The notes: generated by a model from the sequence alone, not told the origin. Numbered from the stretch's first letter, positions 11,470-21,707 are shown. The stretch: 64,000 nucleotides of DNA from Linnemannia elongata (GCA_036320915.1 JAXBDG010000005.1:930001-994000), one strand, 5' to 3'. Made by a program: numbers and translations.

Positions 11470-13718
11470 GTTTTATTATTGCTACAGTTGGTATTTTACA
11501 AAAGAGAAAGGGTGTGAATGTGTAATCAGTGGACAGAGACCAGTTCAAAGTCATGGTCCATGGGTTCCGAGGACCGTGCAAGCTCCAATGCTGCGTCCAT
11601 GATCAAATCAAGAGGGTCGGACACTGGCGCCTCGTCAACCTTTTCGTCACTCTCTTGCTCAGATTCTTCCTCGGACTCGTTCTCGTGCTCAGGTGCGGCT
11701 GAATCGGAGACTGGTGCCTCGATGGATGAAGACTCGACGACTGTATCATTGGTATCGGTAGGGATGTTCTCGTCAGAGGCGTCGTGAGTGTGATCAGCTT
11801 CGGCATCGGGGAGGGACTCGATGTCGGAAAGGGTGTCGAGCAGCTGGGTCTCCTCCTGCTCTTCCTCGGTAGGCTCAGAAGCGACGGTGGTCTCAGCGAC
11901 AGGGGTCTCGGTAGATTCAGCCTCGGGTGCAGTCTCGGTAGATTCGGCCTCAAGTGCAGCCTCGGGAGCAGACTCTGCCATCTCGACATCGTTCTCGACA
12001 CCAGGAGTGGTATCAATCTCGGTGGTTGCGGTGATGGTGGGCGTGGCGTCAGAGGCAGTGCTGCGTGCCTTGAACTCATCGACAACATCGAGAAGGGCCT
12101 GGCTCTTCTTGATCAACTCCTTTCTGCGGCGGCGGACACTGACCTCACCATCGCTCTCAACAGAGTCAATCCGGACCATGGCCTTGGTCAAGTTCTCCTC
12201 GGTCTGAAGGATCTGCTTCTTGTTCTCGACATGGCCGGCAACAATCTCGTCCAGCTCACGAGAGAGATCGTCAAGGGTGGCGGCAATCTGGTTCAGAGTT
12301 GTGTGCTTCTCCTCGACCGAAATATCGTGCTCGCGTTGGCGCTGCTGGCGTTGTTGGAGGATATCGGCGGCGCGGAGCTCGGGGGATGAGTGAGTCGAGG
12401 ATGGGGTCGATGCGGGCTTGGCCTCGACAGCTGGCTTGGACTCGGCGACCTTGGTAGGAGCGGGAGTAGAGGTGGTAGACTTGGTGGGAGTAGCGGCCTT
12501 CTTGGCGGGAGTAGCGGCCTTCTTGGCGGCAACCTCGACCTTGGCTCCGAGAGCGGCCTCGACCATCGACTTGATGTCAGGGAAGGTCAAGAAGTAGTTG
12601 CCAATCAGATCCTCACCATCCGACTCGGAGGCACGCTGGCTCTCCTGTTGCTGCTTCTTGGCGGCGGCGGCTGCCTTGGCCTTGGCTTGCTCGGCCTCCT
12701 TCTGCTTCTTGGCCTGCTCCTCAATCTGCTTCTGCTTCTTGGCTTGTTCCTCGGCGGCGGCGGTCTGCTTCTGCTTCTCGAGCTCATGGTTGTGGCGCTT
12801 GGAGGGATACTTCTGGTCATCGGTCTGCTGGCGCTTGAGCTGGTGCTGGGGGAAGAAGATGGCCTTCAAGAGTTGACCAAGGACATCCTGCTCCTCATTT
12901 TCACTCTCTTCTTGCTCTGACTCGGATGACTCGGATGACTCGGCGGCGGCGGCCTCGAGAGCAAGCTGAAGCTTCCTCTGCTGCTCCAACTGTTGCTGCT
13001 TTTGCTTGTTCTTGGCTTCAGCGACTGCCTTAGCCTTGGCGGCCTTGGCTGCTTCCTCCTGTCGCTTGATCTCCTGGGCTTGCTCGATCTGCTGCTGCTC
13101 CTGGAGGTGCTGGAGCAAAAATTGTTCAAGAGTGACAAAAGGCTGCTGTTGCTGGCGACGACGCTGACGTTCCTGTTGCTCACGGATCTGTTGCTGTTGC
13201 TTCAAGATCTGCTGTTGCTTTTTGTACTGGCGGATAGCCTCCTGCTCGGCTTCATACTTGGCCTGAGCGATAGCACGAGCCTTGGCCTCAGCCTTAGCCT
13301 TGGCCTCAGCCTGAGCCTGGGCAAGGGCTTGACGACGACGGTACTCCTGTTCGATCCACTGCTGCTCGAGAGCCTGTTGATGCTGCTGCTGTTGGATGTA
13401 TTGCTGGCGAGCGAGCTTCTGTTGGCGTTTGCGTTCGAGGGCGGCGAGGAGGAGTTGTTCCTCTTCATCGGTTTCGTCGTCGGCAGAGTTGTAGGAGTAT
13501 GTATGGGTGGGCGCGTAAGGGTTGTATGAGTAGGATGTGGGGTAGGAGGTGTGTTGGCGACGGGATGTTGTCGCGGGGTGAGAGAAGAGGGAGTACATAT
13601 TGTGTCGAGGTGTTCTTGTGCTTTTTTGAAGTGAGGAGTTGGTAGTAGTAATAGTGGGTATGAGTGTGATTGAAGGAAAGAGCGGAAGAAAAGCGAGAGA
13701 CACTAGTGCTGGTGGTTG
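11470..13718 (-). repeat. Inverted-repeat arm A (BAG gene copy A)
   Basis: This 2249-base block is the reverse complement of 23659-25907. Positions pair as x and 37377-x across the whole block, so there is no indel. I find two differences, both transitions: 13571/23806 and 13428/23949. Identity stops sharply in the 5' UTR at 13718. At the other edge it decays over about 25 bases below 11470. Confidence 0.95.
11526..13598 (-). CDS. BAG-domain Hsp70 co-chaperone, copy A
   Basis: A single-exon gene of 690 residues; the start is the ATG of MYSLFSHPA. Upstream in-frame sequence runs into a 32-base homopolymer and is not coding. A Tyr/Pro/Ser-rich start is followed by a long Gln/Ala/Lys/Glu-rich coiled coil with many QQQ tracts and an AEAKAKAEAKA segment. 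Conserved-looking islands are VLGQLLKAIFFPQ and IGNYFLTFPDIKSMVEAA. A BAG domain occupies about residues 425-510: TLNQIAATLDDLSRELDEI, then LQTEENLTKAMVRIDS, then RRRRKELIKKSQALL. The tail is acidic. BAG domains bind the Hsp70 ATPase domain and promote nucleotide exchange; the role of the coiled coil is unknown. Compared with copy B, residue 10 is Thr instead of Ala and codon 57 has a synonymous change. The promoter lies inside the segment between the repeat arms. Confidence 0.9.
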   Translation of the reverse strand: MYSLFSHPATTSRRQHTSYPTSYSYNPYAPTHTYSYNSADDETDEEEQLLLAALERKRQQKLARQQYIQQQQHQQALEQQWIEQEYRRRQALAQAQAEAKAKAEAKARAIAQAKYEAEQEAIRQYKKQQQILKQQQQIREQQERQRRRQQQQPFVTLEQFLLQHLQEQQQIEQAQEIKRQEEAAKAAKAKAVAEAKNKQKQQQLEQQRKLQLALEAAAAESSESSESEQEESENEEQDVLGQLLKAIFFPQHQLKRQQTDDQKYPSKRHNHELEKQKQTAAAEEQAKKQKQIEEQAKKQKEAEQAKAKAAAAAKKQQQESQRASESDGEDLIGNYFLTFPDIKSMVEAALGAKVEVAAKKAATPAKKAATPTKSTTSTPAPTKVAESKPAVEAKPASTPSSTHSSPELRAADILQQRQQRQREHDISVEEKHTTLNQIAATLDDLSRELDEIVAGHVENKKQILQTEENLTKAMVRIDSVESDGEVSVRRRRKELIKKSQALLDVVDEFKARSTASDATPTITATTEIDTTPGVENDVEMAESAPEAALEAESTETAPEAESTETPVAETTVASEPTEEEQEETQLLDTLSDIESLPDAEADHTHDASDENIPTDTNDTVVESSSIEAPVSDSAAPEHENESEEESEQESDEKVDEAPVSDPLDLIMDAALELARSSEPMDHDFELVSVH

Positions 13719-13802
13719 GTGAGTTGGTGGTGGTAGCTGTAGAGGTATCTGCAAAGTTGAGTGAATTGAGGAATGTCGGTGGACTTGTCGCTCCTTTTTA
13801 TT

Positions 13803-13804
<2 letters not shown>

Positions 13805-13836
<32 letters not shown>
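13805..13836. repeat. 32-base poly-T tract upstream of BAG copy A
   Basis: An uninterrupted T run on the plus strand (A on the transcript strand of copy A), about 207-238 bases upstream of its start codon. Copy B has no such tract, so it lies outside the duplicated block. Long dA:dT tracts exclude nucleosomes in fungal promoters; that role is inference here. Confidence 0.9.
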
Positions 13837-13972
13837 CCCCTTTGTGCTCCGCCCACGCATCAAATTCATATGACGTAAAAAGTGATCCATTTGTCCATTT
13901 GTCACCGCCTCCTTTGTGTAAATTTAAATTTGTCAGTTCGACAGCAGTCGAGATTTTTCTCGAACCATCGGT

Positions 13973-13980
13973 GACCAATC
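13973..13980 (+). promoter_or_regulatory. CCAAT box (GACCAATC) between BAG copy A and Med10
   Basis: An exact GACCAATC in the divergent promoter region, 375 bases upstream of the BAG A start and about 490 upstream of Med10. It could serve either gene. Confidence 0.45.
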
Positions 13981-14463
13981 AAAGACATTGCCATTCCCCC
14001 TCACTTCTTGAACCTTCCACCCCTCCCACCGTCCTTTTGTCAGCCCCCATTCTTCTATCTAGTTCCTTGCGTAATACGCCTCCAACCTGGACACTCTAAC
14101 ATAACCTCCATCTATCTTAATCACTTAATCAGGCAAACGCCCCCGGTATCCCACCACTGAGTGGCTATCTACATGGAGAATACGCGTATTTTAAAGATCT
14201 CCTTTCATCTTGTGCTGTTTCCATCTCTCTCCCTAACTTCAATTTGCACGTCACGCAAGGGAACTGGGAGACGGACGAAAAATACAAACCAAGCCTGTGT
14301 CTTTGCCCCCCTTCCTACTTTTCACTACAGACAAAGCAAACAAGCATACAACGACGCAATAAGGAACGGCGTTAGCAAAGGACAAGCGAGGGCACATAAG
14401 GACAAACAAACCCACAGCAACAACAGCAACAGCAACAACAACAACAACAATACAATCAACCGA

Positions 14464-15629
14464 ATGGCATCTGCATACAACGACTCCCAATCCTCCATCC
14501 AGAACAACATGGTCCCAACACCATCACAGACCACCCCATCCACAATACCATCAGCACAGGGCGCAGGGGGGCTAGTAGGTGCCACCGGTGTCGTGCCAGG
14601 AGCTACAACAACACAAGAACCACCATTATCATCAACGTCAACGTCTGCACCGTCAACAACAGCAGCAGCAGCAGCAGGTGTTGGTGGTGGAAGTGCACAA
14701 CCGGATGCTACAGAGTTGGCGGCTGCAGAAACGGAAAAACAGCGGGAGGCTTTGGAGAAGAAGCTGCAGGAGTTGATCCAGAGTCTGTTGGAGCTCAGTA
14801 TCACAGTCTACGATTTCCAGGCCGAGAGCAACTCTCTTGTCCACCAGAAAATGTAAGCAGAATAACCCCAGAATCTGACGAGCAAACATGGTCAATTGGT
14901 AGGCACAATGCATGGAGCGAGCATGATTAACGAATCCTGCAACTGATTCCTTTATATTATTTTACGGAATAAAATAGTCAGGAACTTACGAAGCAATTAG
15001 GCGAGATTGAGGCGTTCAAGGATCAATTGGACATGATGGTGCCTTGGGAGGTCTTGAGGTACTCTATAACAACAGCAAGCATGGGGTTTATCCTTTTATC
15101 GGCGATCCAGACCTCGTTAGTCTCTCATCCCAGTCGATTTCTAACAACATTTGATATTATCCTTGTCAATCGGGATAGCTACATTGAGGATGGAAAGAAC
15201 CCGGATCTGTTCTCAAAGACGTTTGTGGAGGCCGTTGCGGGAGAGAACCAGTTCACGAACGGAAAAGTCACAGCCATGAAGGCAAGTCCCTCTCCGCTTG
15301 TATCATTTGTCCATCATGCGTTCAGGAACCATTTACGGACGGAGCATACAGAGCTAACAGTGTTGCTCCCTTTGTTATCATCATGATGAAAACATGTCAA
15401 AATAATAGAGCTTCGAGGCGGCGTTGGCACAGAACTTGGGCGACGCATTCCCAGAGGACATGGCAGACTACAGCCAGATTCTCCAGGAAGTAAGCTCAAA
15501 GTCTGGACAGAGTGCAACATCGCAATAAAAGCAAGCCTTTTTTGCCTTTGTTCACACTTATTTTGTTTGTAAGCCTTTTTTTTTTTTGGAAGAAAAGTGG
15601 TTGATATTAATGAAAACAAGGACGAGTAG
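14464..15629 (+). CDS. MED10: Mediator complex subunit 10 (Med10/Nut2)
   Basis: Five exons, 14464-14852, 14978-15058, 15179-15281, 15409-15489 and 15621-15629, give about 220 residues. The N-terminal 90 residues are a Thr/Ser/Ala/Pro-rich extension. The family core then follows: LEKKLQELIQSLLELSITVY, ELTKQLGEIEAF, DMMVPWEVLSYIEDGKNPDL, and SFEAALAQNLGDAFPEDM. Med10 is an essential middle-module subunit of Mediator that links activators to RNA polymerase II. Intron 3 (15282-15408) begins with GC, not GT, in the context AAG/GCAAGT; no GT choice nearby keeps the conserved FPEDM frame. The last coding exon is only Asp-Glu-stop and is the least certain part. The gene converges with the RING gene 33 bases on. 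Confidence 0.9.
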
Positions 15630-15662
15630 TTGGCGGCGAATACTGCCACTACAGAGGAAGCA

Positions 15663-17522
15663 TCAGTTGCTCATCCAGCGTCGATGATGACGCGGTCGCT
15701 TTGTTACACGAGGGTCAGGGTCCGAGTACGGCTCATGATGCTTGCCCAGATGAGAATGAACGACAGGAGGGACCATCGACGGGTTCGAGTCCGCCAGCTG
15801 GATCCACGTCAACAGGATAGTCAGCGACTGGGCGATCCAACTCCACCGTGCCACGCCCAGGTACAAAATCTCTCGAGAGATCGGTGTCGACGGCACTCCC
15901 AATTCATTCTCCCCTTCCTCGGTCTCAGCCTTATGTTGCGCAATCTTGGCTCGCATGAAACGACGGATCCTGGACAAGATAAAGTCCCCCTGCTCAATCC
16001 ATGCTTTTGCATTGTAGATCCGGTCAGGGCGTCGTGGTGAAAACTCGTCTGTAGGGACCAAGAACAGCGTGACCAACTCCAGGAGCATTAGCTCGGCCTT
16101 GAACTTGCGCTGATTCTGGAATCGCGCTGGGTTGGGGAGTGTTAACATGTCTAGGGAAAAGTGGATCAGAGCAATGTACAGTCGATGCGGAGGGAGGACC
16201 AAGCCCGAGGTGGGTGGGTTAAGAGAGATCTGATCGTCGTACTCGCGGAAATGATCGTCATTCGATGATTTGAGGCAAAGATCCTGAGCGGCGTTGAGCC
16301 GGAAATACTGGTTGGCAGGGTGATCCTTCATCGACGCGAGATGTTCCAAGAACGAGTTGCTCGGCTCCCAGAGGTATCGATCGGAGAGTTCGTGCTCGAT
16401 CCTAGCGTCGTGTTCCTCTCGGTCATCGTTCTCGTGCCAGTGCTGCGAAAAATTGAGAGGAGGCCACCTCTCAGGAGTACTTGAAGGTTGGGGACAAAGA
16501 TGATGGGTGTAATCGCTCGGTTTGATACCAATCGTCGTGGCAAAGAGATCGTGTGGACTCTTGTACCTGGTCGTCAGTCGTAAGCCTCGGCACAGCGGAC
16601 AAGAAATGTTCCCAAATCGATCCAGGTCGGCCTCGCACTTCCAACAGATCTCGTGGTTGCATCCAGATATGACCTTGACTACATCCTCGACATGATAGCA
16701 GATCGAGCACTCTTTGGTCACGGTGGTGTTGTGGTCAATGAAGATGGATCCAGCAGGGACTGCACCGGCTTGACGCGACATTTGATCAAAGAATGACCGG
16801 TTCGCCCACTGCGTCATGGCATTTGGCTCGATCGTCTTGAGGAGCCAGGCACGGATCCGCTGTATCGCCGTGTTGTGGAGAAGGTCTCGCACCCTAGAGT
16901 TGACGCCGTTGTTGCCCGTCAACTGGTCGTCCAAAAAGATGCTCCGGCTTCGACCTTGGAAAGGAAGCTCTGGCAGTATGGAGTGTTGTTGAAAGGTCAT
17001 GGATGCGGGAGCCACGGCCATAGGCGCTGTTGATGGTGAGGGAGAAGGAGAAGGAGAAGGCGGTGCCGACCTCCAGTTCAGATCAGGAACAATACGCGAC
17101 ATTACCGACATTGGCGAGGAAGGACAGGTGACCCAGTCCATAGCATCAGTATCCATGGAGAACTCGGACGGAGCTGGCGTAGTGGCTGCTTGAAAGCATT
17201 CTTGAGATGGGACTGCAATCATCGACACGTCCGTCATTAAGTCTGGGACTTGGATTTGCATAGGAGGCGGGGTGAAAGTAAAGGCTTGATGAGGAACTTC
17301 GGCGAACAGCCAGATCGGGATGTAGCCAGTGCTGGAATGTGGTGGAGGTGGTGGCTGAGTCATGCCAGGTACTTCCCTAGTAGAAGTAGAAGCAGCGGCT
17401 TGAGCTTGAAGAAGAAAGCGACGCTGTCTGGCCGATGCGACAGTCTTTTGAGAGGTGCCCATAAGGATGGAGGGTTGGTAGCCGCGGCTGGTGAAGATGG
17501 GTGGGTTTCGGGAGCGAATCAT
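15663..17522 (-). CDS. RING-finger protein, putative E3 ubiquitin ligase
   Basis: An intronless gene of 619 residues, beginning MIRSRNPPIF. The N-terminal half is low complexity, with PPPPPH and a PSPSPSPSPS run. A C3HC4 RING lies at about residues 275-312: CSICYHVEDVV, then GCNHEICWKC, then SCPLC; all eight zinc ligands are present. The C-terminal part is rich in aromatic, helix-forming sequence, and a hydrophobic stretch near WIAQSLTILLTWIQLA could be a membrane anchor. A RING with intact ligands usually means E2 binding and ubiquitin ligase activity; target and location are unknown. I do not recognise the domain after the RING. The 3' end lies within 35 bases of Med10's stop codon, so the transcripts probably overlap in antisense. 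Confidence 0.85.
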   Translation of the reverse strand: MIRSRNPPIFTSRGYQPSILMGTSQKTVASARQRRFLLQAQAAASTSTREVPGMTQPPPPPHSSTGYIPIWLFAEVPHQAFTFTPPPMQIQVPDLMTDVSMIAVPSQECFQAATTPAPSEFSMDTDAMDWVTCPSSPMSVMSRIVPDLNWRSAPPSPSPSPSPSTAPMAVAPASMTFQQHSILPELPFQGRSRSIFLDDQLTGNNGVNSRVRDLLHNTAIQRIRAWLLKTIEPNAMTQWANRSFFDQMSRQAGAVPAGSIFIDHNTTVTKECSICYHVEDVVKVISGCNHEICWKCEADLDRFGNISCPLCRGLRLTTRYKSPHDLFATTIGIKPSDYTHHLCPQPSSTPERWPPLNFSQHWHENDDREEHDARIEHELSDRYLWEPSNSFLEHLASMKDHPANQYFRLNAAQDLCLKSSNDDHFREYDDQISLNPPTSGLVLPPHRLYIALIHFSLDMLTLPNPARFQNQRKFKAELMLLELVTLFLVPTDEFSPRRPDRIYNAKAWIEQGDFILSRIRRFMRAKIAQHKAETEEGENELGVPSTPISREILYLGVARWSWIAQSLTILLTWIQLADSNPSMVPPVVHSHLGKHHEPYSDPDPRVTKRPRHHRRWMSN

Positions 17523-18473
17523 TGTAGAAACGAAGAGTATCTAGGTAAGGAGTAAGGTTGGAAGGATATGGATTGAATGGTCCTTTTGTGTGTATAAAAG
17601 AGTGAGGAAAGGAGAGTTCAGGTGAAGATCAGAAGTAAAAGAAGAGGCAGGAGAAGGCATGTTTGGTATTTAAGGCAGTAATCAAAGACACCCTTCCTCA
17701 GCTTCTCAGGCACGAAAACGCGTCGAAATTAGTGGCACCAACTGATCAAACAATGATCAGTCTCATAATTGACACTACACCTAAGCCACCGCTCTCTGAA
17801 TTGACACCGTGTCAATTTCAGGTCTGGCAAGAAAGAAGGAGGGGAGCGACAAAGTGCTCTTTCCCTGTTGCACTCAGAAGGAGGGACAACAAAGAGGAGA
17901 GAAATCCCACCCCTGTCAAACCAATCGTGAACCATGCTCACTAACTACAACCCGGACTTAGGGCGCCATCGAAGTAAAGAGGGGTGGAGAGAGACAAAGG
18001 GGTGGAAGACAAGCCACAAGCAGGATCCCGCTCATGCTTCTTTACCTTGAACCAGTTGCCACAGAGGTTGGTGTTCATCGCTATTCGCGTTCTCGGAAGA
18101 AGATGAAGTGCATTAAGCTGGATTCAGTGCATTAAGCTGGATTCAATTCACATGTGTGCTGTATGCTGAGCCATTGATCCCAGCTGGTAGTTGGTGTCCA
18201 TGATATCCAGGTCAGTCACTTCCAAAAGACACGCGCAAAGGATAGGTTGTTTTGATTGTTTTTGTTTGTTTTGTAGGTTGGTTTATTAGAAACAAAGAGG
18301 TAGATAAAAGAACAGAGTGCGAAGATAGTGTACAAAGCGTTTAAGCACCACCGCTATAGAGGAGAGAGAGAAGAAGAGACAAATGATTAGTATATCGAAC
18401 ATATAGTAACTTTTGCAGCTGATCAACCAACTGAACCAGACTCGAAGGAGAAACAAAAGAGGGGGCTGTCGCC
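17523..18473. other. Intergenic region between RING and Sec61 gamma genes
   Basis: About 950 bases carry the RING promoter (left part) and the 3' UTR of Sec61 gamma (right part). A 93-codon frame at 17663-17944 has no domain. A perfect 19-base tandem duplication sits at 18107-18125 and 18126-18144. I see no RNA gene. Confidence 0.6.
18107..18144. repeat. Perfect 2 x 19-base tandem duplication
   Basis: Two head-to-tail copies of a 19-base unit starting AGTGCATTAAGC, with no mismatch. It is non-coding and most likely recent replication slippage. Confidence 0.9.
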
Positions 18474-19132
18474 TTACACAAGGATGTTGTTGATGGGGAT
18501 GTGGATCAGCTTGACGACAAAGCCGATAACTCCCATGACGAAGAAGCCCATAGACACGGCTTGGGTGATCTGCATGAACTCTAGAAAGTCAAATAAAGTG
18601 AGGAAAGAGTTGTAAGTGAAAAGACCCTGGTCATAGAGTAATGATAGAGTCCTCAGAGGGGATCGAGTGCAGGTGGTAGGAGCTATCCGATCTATGCAGC
18701 AGACCAGGTCTCAACCTGAGTGTTGCCTTTGGTGTCCGCGCTTGTTGGTTGATCCAGATGGTGCAGACTGAAAAAAGAGTCATCAGGTGAACCAGATGGC
18801 GCCCTCTCCTGTAGAGATGATGGAAGGCGCGCGTCATCCTTTTCTGTGCTTAGCGAAGAGTTGACGAGACCGACCGTCGACACGGGCAGACTCTCTGCTC
18901 TTTACTGGCTGGTCGTTATTCCTCGCAAAAAATGCCAGCCTAGCTTGTCCTTGGCTCGCTTTATCCTTGCTGTACTCCTCTGGTCGGCATCAGGTGCGAC
19001 GTGAGAAGTAATAAAGAGTTGATGATGTGTACCTTTGCGATCAGGCTTTGCGCAACGGTTGATGAAGGCGACACCGTCCTTGATAAACTGCTTGGGGCCT
19101 TCGACGGCGGTCTGAGCGAATTCGTTGTCCAT
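18474..19132 (-). CDS. SSS1: Sec61 translocon gamma subunit (Sss1)
   Basis: Two exons, 19132-19033 and 18580-18474, give 68 residues, the usual size for this tail-anchored subunit. Exon 1 reads [20 protein letters not shown], then [11 protein letters not shown]. Exon 2 continues with [20 protein letters not shown] and ends [15 protein letters not shown]. The CxKPDRKEF hinge and the [10 protein letters not shown] motif are hallmarks of Sec61 gamma/SecE. The protein clamps the two halves of the Sec61 channel in the ER membrane. The intron is 452 bases. A (TG)15 run ends 5 bases before the start codon. The gene is divergent from Tim10, sharing a promoter region of about 500 bases. Confidence 0.95.
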
Positions 19133-19136
19133 TATG

Positions 19137-19137
<1 letters not shown>

Positions 19138-19167
<30 letters not shown>
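19138..19167. repeat. (TG)15 microsatellite in the Sec61 gamma 5' leader
   Basis: Fifteen uninterrupted TG units on the plus strand, read as CA on the transcript strand, ending five bases from the Sec61 gamma ATG. The run must lie in the 5' UTR or span the transcription start. Confidence 0.95.
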
Positions 19168-19171
<4 letters not shown>

Positions 19172-19314
19172 GGTGGTGGAGGGAGAGGGAGTGTGGTGTG
19201 AAGAGAAGAGAAGAAAGAGGGGAGTGGGAAAGGATAAAGATCTTTTGAGATGAAGGCCTCAGAATAAAGGAGTGTGAGAGCACAAGAGAATTGGTGAAGG
19301 GAGACTTGGTAATT

Positions 19315-19322
19315 GACCAATC
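19315..19322 (+). promoter_or_regulatory. CCAAT box (GACCAATC) between Sec61 gamma and Tim10
   Basis: An exact GACCAATC within the 503-base divergent region, 183 bases upstream of Sec61 gamma and about 315 upstream of Tim10. A Hap-complex site shared by two import genes is plausible but unproven. Confidence 0.5.
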
Positions 19323-19635
19323 AAATCGAGCCAGTGAAGCCGCCTGCTGGTTGGTCGGATGGCGGGCGCGCTCTCTTTCTTGCTTCTTCGATGGTTACAA
19401 CTGCGAGTTGATTTCCTTCCTACCCCGGAGAATGGAAATAAAAAAAAAAGGCAGTCGTTTCGATTGACCCAAGCCACCTTCGTAACACCCCTTCTGTGTG
19501 TTTTGTGTGTGCAAGACTGCAGGCAAGCAGGCAAGCGAGTGCAGCAGGCGCACAAGGAGAAAAGAAAGGGAAGCGAGCGACCTTTTGTTTTAATCACTTC
19601 TTCACTCCCTTCAAGAACATCACCACACTTCCGCC

Positions 19636-20404
19636 ATGTCCTTCTTTATGAACAACGCCGCCAACCAGTCGGTCAACATGCAGAACATGGCCATGGCCGA
19701 GCAGGAGCTCGAGATGGTCTCCGACTTGTTCAACCGGTACGCTGATCGTTATTTACATTGCTGTTAATGCTTGCTTCACGTTCCGCTTTTGCCGTTGCAT
19801 CCGTGCCGTGCGGGAGAGCTGTGGTCAACTTCATATACGCCCGAAGATATTGATGCCGACTTTCATGGAGAGACTTTCGCGGATATTTGGATCTATCGGA
19901 TACCAGAGACTTACCTTTCCATTACAGACTACTAACAACTCTGTCTATTTTCTTTTTATTTCTTCATACTTTCTATGCCTCTGACTCTCATAACGGATCG
20001 ACTTCTGCTTCGTCTTGTCTTTTCCGATCACAACAACTGGTCCATTGATCGTCATCATCAACTACAACAAACAACACAACAAAAACAACGACTTCTGGAT
20101 GTCAAATATGCCGAATCATCATGCTGGATCATTGGCAACTTGCAAACCTATCTGGATTCACCTTGTATCCATGTCAACGATATCATTGCCACCAATCGAC
20201 ACCTTACCCAAACGGGACATATCAACGAAAAACAGCATTGTCAGCTCTTGCCATCAGAAGTGCATTCCCAAGACCTACATCGAGGGCGAGCTTAACAAGG
20301 GCGAGGCTGTCTGCATCGATCGTTGCGTCGCCAAGTTCTTCGAGGTCAACAAGTCTGTCGGTACCAAGCTTCAGCAGATGTCTGGAGCCGGTCTTCCCAT
20401 GTAA
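19636..20404 (+). CDS. TIM10: Mitochondrial intermembrane-space chaperone Tim10
   Basis: Two exons, 19636-19736 and 20236-20404, give 89 residues. The start MSFFMNNAANQS leads into AEQELEMVSDLFNR. The spliced product then reads IVSSCHQKCIPKTYIEGELN, KGEAVCIDRCVAKFFEVN, with both twin CX3C motifs (CHQKC and CIDRC) intact. An alternative acceptor nine bases later would delete IVS and break the conserved NR-x-V-x-x-C spacing, so 20236 is preferred. Tim10 pairs with Tim9 to escort hydrophobic carrier proteins through the intermembrane space. The 499-base intron is the longest relative to gene size here; I see no RNA gene in it. Confidence 0.93.
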
Positions 20405-20770
20405 CATATTTTTGGCAGAACCACTGGACGAAGCGATAATTTTTTCAGGAATACAACAACACAAAATAAAAACAAGAATATTATTATTATCTTTTTCACG
20501 AGCAACAACATGGATCGGACATGTATCCGGGATGGGAATGGGAGGAGTCGACGACTACCTGTTACCAAGTGCTACATGTGTGTAGAGAGATCGAGTGATT
20601 GACTCGGGCGGCAATGGGACAGAGGCGCGAGAGCAAAGGAGAACGGAGGGACGGAGGGGGGAGGCGGCGGGTTGGCCTTTTTGGAGGGGAGCAGCTATCG
20701 ACAGAGTCAGATTTGCTACAGGCGTTGTGGAGGTGTCTCATAGGATAGACATCCTCAAGTCGAAGTGTCT

Positions 20771-21698
20771 TCACTTGCCAATGGCCTCACCAACAGATCG
20801 GAAAGCATACCCAACACACTCGGCAGGGTAATCTTTCAGATCCAGAGTCCGGAACCCAGCCTCCTCACACCCAATGCGCTTATAAAATTCCCTCGCCTGA
20901 GTGTTTGCGACAAGGGTCCAGATAATAACCCCCTTCCTCATGTTGAAGCGATCATAGGCTTCCTGTAAAGCTCCCAAGACCAGCTTCCGGCCGATCCCGC
21001 CACCCTGAATGCCAATCTTAACATAGAGAGTGTCGATCTCGCAGTCAAAGCTCTCCTGAGACCAGCCCTCATTCCAGCGGTGGTTGTAGGCGCGGTCCCA
21101 CCAAGGGACCATGGATTGCGACATGCCGATGGGTTCGAGAACTCCTGTCTCGGCGTTGCGTCTCTCGGCGATCACGTAGGCCATCTCTCGGTCGTCGACC
21201 GGAGCTGTATATCGTAATGAAAGAGAAAACGACAGTCGGTTAGGATTGGGGATCTTGTTCCGAGGTGTGCATGTGGGCATGCGTTATCTCTGTCAAAAGG
21301 AAAGGACCAAGCGTTCTTTTTTTAACCGCCACCGCCGCTCTACCCTTTTCACATTATCAGGCAAAATGTCAATCGAAAGGCAACATACGAGTCATTCTCT
21401 TGGCATGAAAGTCAGTCATGGCCTGATAGTTCAGGTTGTCGAGGAAGGAGCTGGGGAGGAACTTGCGGTAGTGGTGCAGGTAGTTGGAAAACTGCATCTC
21501 AGTCATCAGGGCCGCATCCTCGACCCTGCCGTGGCGGTAGACGACTTCATTGACAGAGGTGGTTGTGGTGGAGGAGACGGTATCTGCCGAGCTGACCGAG
21601 GAAAACGAAGATGCTGAACGGCTCGAGGGTCTCGAGGGGACATTGACCAAGATGGTTGTGGGAGTGGTTGCTGAGATAGGAGCAGGCATGACGGTCAT
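20771..21698 (-). CDS. GNAT-family N-acetyltransferase
   Basis: Two exons, 21698-21389 and 21204-20771, give 247 residues. A Ser/Thr-rich N-terminus precedes VVYRHGRVEDAALMTEMQFS, the usual opening strand and helix of the fold. Exon 2 has the acetyl-CoA loop GIQGGGIGRKLVLGAL, matching Q/R-x-x-G-x-G/A, then WTLVANTQAREFYKRIGCEE, the typical GNAT C-terminal half. The order of fold elements is complete. The acceptor substrate is unknown; length and motif style suit small-molecule or protein N-acetylation. The leader holds a GAACTT hexanucleotide repeat. Confidence 0.88.
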
Positions 21699-21707
21699 AG
21701 GATGAAG

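Noticed and set aside
11518..13529. Several long antisense frames inside BAG copy A (and the same in copy B at 23848-25859)
   Set aside because: They are mirror frames of a repetitive Gln/Ala/Glu gene; their Leu/Gly/Ser composition is what such antisense gives, and none has a domain or splice logic.
14400..14460. CAACAG-type repeat before Med10 as part of the protein
   Set aside because: It lies upstream of the ATG at 14464, and the in-frame extension lacks Med10-like features, so it is leader.
20245..20404. Alternative Tim10 acceptor at 20244
   Set aside because: It is in frame but deletes three residues from the conserved stretch before the first CX3C motif.
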